A DNA stretch of 64,000 bases from Anaerotardibacter muris (lineage in GTDB: Bacteria > Actinomycetota > Coriobacteriia > Coriobacteriales > Eggerthellaceae): the NCBI RefSeq assembly GCF_943192915.1, contig NZ_CALPCD010000001.1, forward strand, positions 1 to 64,000, read 5' to 3'. A program made the translations under genes and the position numbers. Under the pieces are notes generated by a model, which made no database searches, had not been told where the DNA came from, and saw nothing but the letters and a program-made list of their open reading frames with translations. Positions 63,914 to 64,000 of this stretch are shown piece after piece. Positions within the stretch are counted from its first letter, which is position 1, and every line of letters starts with the position of its first letter.

Positions 63914-64000
63914 CTTCAGCGCGCCCAGAACAGGTTCAGTTTCGCGTTAGACCGTTAGAGGCGGGCCACTTACGAACCGTGCGCTGCCTGACTTCACGCA
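63914..64000. other. right edge, nothing recognised
   Basis: Less than 90 bases remain to the window end; no gene end or promoter could be called. Confidence 0.3.

Noticed and set aside
1-64000. CRISPR arrays, prophage, insertion sequences, toxin-antitoxin or secretion islands
   Set aside because: None seen. The repeats present are dispersed and palindromic rather than regularly spaced, and no integrase, transposase, cas or phage gene could be recognised.

Overview
The window looks like chromosomal core DNA from a Gram-positive, probably anaerobic actinobacterium. The best fit is Coriobacteriia (Eggerthella/Slackia/Denitrobacterium-like). This is an inference from FabK-type enoyl reductase, a four-subunit pyruvate:ferredoxin oxidoreductase, a fused 2-hydroxyacyl-CoA dehydratase/activase, zinc-type S14 and L33, AUG starts directly behind -10 boxes, and moderate GC. 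No phage, insertion sequence, transposase, CRISPR array or rRNA gene was seen.

Layout. 1-4.6 kb (+): fabK, beta carbonic anhydrase, an ArsB/NhaD-type permease and a DUF2520 Rossmann protein. 4.9-5.9 kb (-): rplJ-rplL with an attenuator-like leader. 6.4-11.1 kb (-): a dehydratase-like protein, a dehydratase/activase fusion and an uncharacterised membrane protein. 11.2-15.7 kb (-): HEAT-like protein, NAD-type isocitrate dehydrogenase, aconitase. 15.8-20.1 kb (-): tRNA-Tyr, -Thr, -Met(CAT), tuf, rpmG, tRNA-Trp, secE, nusG, rplK, rplA. 20.5-24.2 kb: putP (-), aspartate aminotransferase and gamma carbonic anhydrase-like protein (+). 24.2-30.1 kb (-): FMN riboswitch, ribD-ribE-ribBA-ribH, then HAD phosphatase and Fe-S aldo/keto reductase. 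30.9-34.0 kb (-): porCDAB. 34.2-36.4 kb (-): polytopic GT-C-like protein. 36.7-55.1 kb (-): str/S10/spc ribosomal genes from rpsL to adk, interrupted between rplW and rplB by nudC, an orphan ATP-synthase gamma-like gene, a methyltransferase and a 56-residue ORF. 55.6-57.8 kb (+): panBCD. 58.4-63.9 kb (-): CBS-type pyrophosphatase, PcrA-type helicase, DAHP synthase, chorismate mutase and a small membrane protein.

The genes mostly serve translation (about 27 ribosomal proteins, EF-Tu, EF-G, SecE, SecY, NusG), cofactor synthesis (riboflavin, pantothenate), the oxidative citrate-to-2-oxoglutarate branch, ferredoxin-linked pyruvate metabolism and entry to the shikimate pathway.

The least ordinary content is between genes. 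A family of roughly 165-220 bp elements with complementary ends and an exchangeable central terminator hairpin occurs in eight complete or partial copies, almost all just beyond a stop codon. Two further palindromic REP-like families nest in or beside it, and one copy has been translated into the 3' end of nudC, whose terminal segment is duplicated. Other points of note are a heavily folded rplX-rplE spacer, a 16-nt sequence shared by the two ribosomal promoter regions, an L30 with a long Ala/Lys/Pro tail, and a gamma-subunit-like gene that seems to start at AUC.
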